Below are positions 32,884 to 33,876 of a stretch of DNA of 33,876 nt, piece after piece (within the stretch, counting starts at the first letter, position 1; every line of letters begins with the position of its first letter). A program made the translations under genes and the position numbers. The notes beneath the pieces are model-generated. The model was not told where the DNA came from, searched no databases, and saw nothing but the letters and a program-made list of their open reading frames with translations. Source of the DNA: Peptococcaceae bacterium (lineage in GTDB: Bacteria > Bacillota > Peptococcia > Peptococcales > Peptococcaceae); contig JAHZHI010000045.1 of NCBI GenBank assembly GCA_019420345.1, positions 25,895 to 59,770 on the forward strand, written 5' to 3'.

Positions 32884-33097
32884 CCACATAGTCCTCAGCA
32901 TCAGAGTCCGCTTCCGGAACGATCCACACCAAAAGCGCATACGCTACAATAACGATCAGATGATTAAACGGCGGCACCAGCGCCATAGCCAACCATGCCA
33001 GACGCACATAGCTTACATCAATGCCAATTGCCTTGGCCATACCAGCACAAACGCCTGTTAATTTTTTTTCTTTTTTTACACGGCGCAACTTTTCCAT
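32873..33097 (-). CDS. PspC-domain membrane protein
   Basis: A 74-residue protein with a PspC domain: basic start (KLRRVKKEKK), LTGVCAGMAKAIGIDVSYVRLAW, and two hydrophobic helices that continue to LLVWIVPE. PspC proteins are linked to envelope-stress responses. The acidic tail (SDAEDYVDV) overlaps the start of the chelatase gene in another frame. The start at ATG 33097 follows AAGGGGG. Confidence 0.85.
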   Translation of the reverse strand: MEKLRRVKKEKKLTGVCAGMAKAIGIDVSYVRLAWLAMALVPPFNHLIVIVAYALLVWIVPEADSDAEDYVDVQ

Positions 33098-33124
33098 CGT
33101 GCAACCCCCTTCACCACGCGCTTC

Positions 33125-33153
33125 TTGTTAAATCATGAGAAAACGTGTACAAT
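33125..33153 (+). promoter_or_regulatory. Promoter of the small membrane protein gene
   Basis: TTGTTA (33125-33130) and TACAAT (33148-33153) with a 17-bp spacer lie 50 bp upstream of the start at 33203. Confidence 0.6.
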
Positions 33154-33202
33154 ACAAGTTACAATTCATTGTATAATATTCCCAAAGGAGAGACAAGACC
33201 AG

Positions 33203-33697
33203 ATGCGTATTTTTATTTTCATCCTATCGCTCATTATCGCTGTTGCCTGCGTATTCCTAAATATTCTTGGATTTAATGGAACCTTGACGCAAACAGAATT
33301 TCTTCTCATTAACGTTGTCGTAGAATTTTTGTTATGCATGATTCTTGGCCACTTTATGTATCGCACCTACGCCAACCATAAACGTGCGAAACATTTAAGT
33401 CAGGAGCTCACCAATACACAGGCTGCACTCCAATTAAAAACCAAGGAAGCTGCTGAAGCTCAAGAAGCTATGCAGAAAGCTTCCGCTACAGCGCAGGCAC
33501 CGCAATCAGAATCGGCAAGCGAAAACATGTCAGCTGAATCTGCTGCAGCGCCTGCAACGGAACCAGCCGAAGTTTCTGCACCGACCACTGAGCAGCCTGC
33601 TGTTCATCTGGAAAACACGCAGCCCCTTGCAAGCGTTCACGAAGCAACAAACGATCTTGAAGCCACGACATTATTCAAAGCGCCGCTTACAAAGTAA
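33203..33697 (+). CDS. Small membrane protein with Ala/Pro/Glu-rich tail (LapA-like)
   Basis: A 164-residue protein with two N-terminal hydrophobic helices (residues 2-17 and about 29-50; FIFILSLIIAVACVFLNI, FLLINVVVEFLLCMIL), like LapA/DUF1049 proteins. A short coiled-coil region (HKRAKHLSQELTNTQAALQL) and a low-complexity Ala/Glu/Pro/Ser tail follow. The soluble part would lie in the cytoplasm. The ATG is preceded by AAAGGAGA at a rather long spacing. The function is not known. It is alone between its promoter and a strong terminator. Confidence 0.7.
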   Translation: MRIFIFILSLIIAVACVFLNILGFNGTLTQTEFLLINVVVEFLLCMILGHFMYRTYANHKRAKHLSQELTNTQAALQLKTKEAAEAQEAMQKASATAQAPQSESASENMSAESAAAPATEPAEVSAPTTEQPAVHLENTQPLASVHEATNDLEATTLFKAPLTK

Positions 33698-33700
33698 AAA

Positions 33701-33748
33701 AACAGCGGGCATCAAAAGTTGGGTACTTTTGATGCCCGCTGTTTTTTT
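33701..33748. terminator. Strong palindromic terminator
   Basis: Arms AACAGCGGGCATCAAAAGT and its complement pair over 19 bp around a 5-nt loop and are followed by TTTTTTT. A-tracts upstream mean it could work both ways. It ends the small membrane protein gene. Confidence 0.88.
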
Positions 33749-33777
33749 GCAAATGAGGTCGCGTTTATAAAAATATA

Positions 33778-33806
33778 AAAAGAAACCCGAGGCACATTGC
33801 CTCGGG
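33778..33806 (-). terminator. Terminator of the tRNA-Phe transcript
   Basis: CCCGAGGC and GCCTCGGG form a hairpin followed on the minus strand by TTTCTTTTT, ten bases beyond the 3' end of the tRNA. Confidence 0.8.
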
Positions 33807-33816
33807 CAAAAAAGAA

Positions 33817-33876
33817 TGCTTCGAGCCGGAATCGAACCAGCGACACGAGGATTTTCAGTCCTCTGCTCTACCGACT
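33817..33876 (-). tRNA. tRNA-Phe (GAA), truncated by the window end
   Basis: Read on the minus strand, the window holds part of the D-arm (GTCGGTAGAGCA), the anticodon arm GAGGA-CTGAAAA-TCCTC with anticodon GAA, the T-arm GCTGG-TTCGATT-CCGGC and the 3' acceptor TCGAAGC with discriminator A at 33817. The 5' acceptor strand is beyond the window. CCA is not encoded (the next bases are TTC), so it must be added after transcription. Confidence 0.92.

Noticed and set aside
1..33876. CRISPR arrays, transposons, prophage genes or an origin
   Set aside because: No regularly spaced repeats, transposase or integrase motifs, or clusters of DnaA-like boxes were found by reading.

Overview
The window looks like chromosomal DNA of an anaerobic member of the Bacillota. 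Two T-box leaders with a tryptophan specifier, the TTGACA/TATAAT-type promoters and strong Shine-Dalgarno sites argue for that phylum. A CAP-domain protein with a copper-amine-oxidase-type N-terminus and a respiratory sulfite-reduction module on a Gram-positive-style backbone fit a Negativicutes- or Peptococcia-like lineage. I cannot name the genus from sequence alone.

Layout. 1-2.9 kb is distinctly AT-rich: an SLC13-type anion permease divergent from a LysR gene broken by one in-frame TAA, with a strong operator-like palindrome between them. At about 2.9 kb composition switches abruptly to GC-rich. 2.95-9.8 kb carries a secreted CAP-domain protein, a MATE exporter, a two-gene AprA/AprB-like flavoprotein-ferredoxin pair, a second LysR regulator and tmcAL. 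9.9-19.2 kb is a complete tryptophan operon, read on the minus strand as T-box-trpE-G-D-C-F-B-A with overlapping genes. A second T-box with a second trpB-trpA pair follows directly. The second TrpB keeps its active site, but the second TrpA has lost its catalytic Glu and most of its substrate-phosphate site, so it looks like a pseudoenzyme.

19.3-24.2 kb is a nitrosative/redox-stress block: hcp plus a ferredoxin-like partner, divergent from a CRP/FNR-family regulator followed by adenine deaminase. A GTTGG-N4-CCAAC palindrome lies exactly at -41.5 of the predicted hcp promoter. 24.3-32.3 kb is one long minus-strand operon: resB-ccsA (cytochrome c maturation), an RsbRD-N-domain protein with a Cys-rich tail, then dsrK-J-O-P-M. 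These encode the DsrMKJOP transmembrane electron-transfer complex of dissimilatory sulfite reduction, in a permuted order with dsrM last. A short CbiX/SirB chelatase (siroheme or cobalamin), a PspC-domain protein, a small membrane protein and a truncated tRNA-Phe close the window.

How the genes fit together: the right half supports sulfite respiration. ResB/CcsA would mature the triheme DsrJ, the chelatase could supply siroheme, and DsrMKJOP links the quinone pool to the DsrC/sulfite reductase couple. DsrAB and DsrC themselves are not in the window. The left half holds amino-acid biosynthesis under tRNA control, with a duplicated and functionally diverging tryptophan synthase. All composition and similarity statements were judged by eye.
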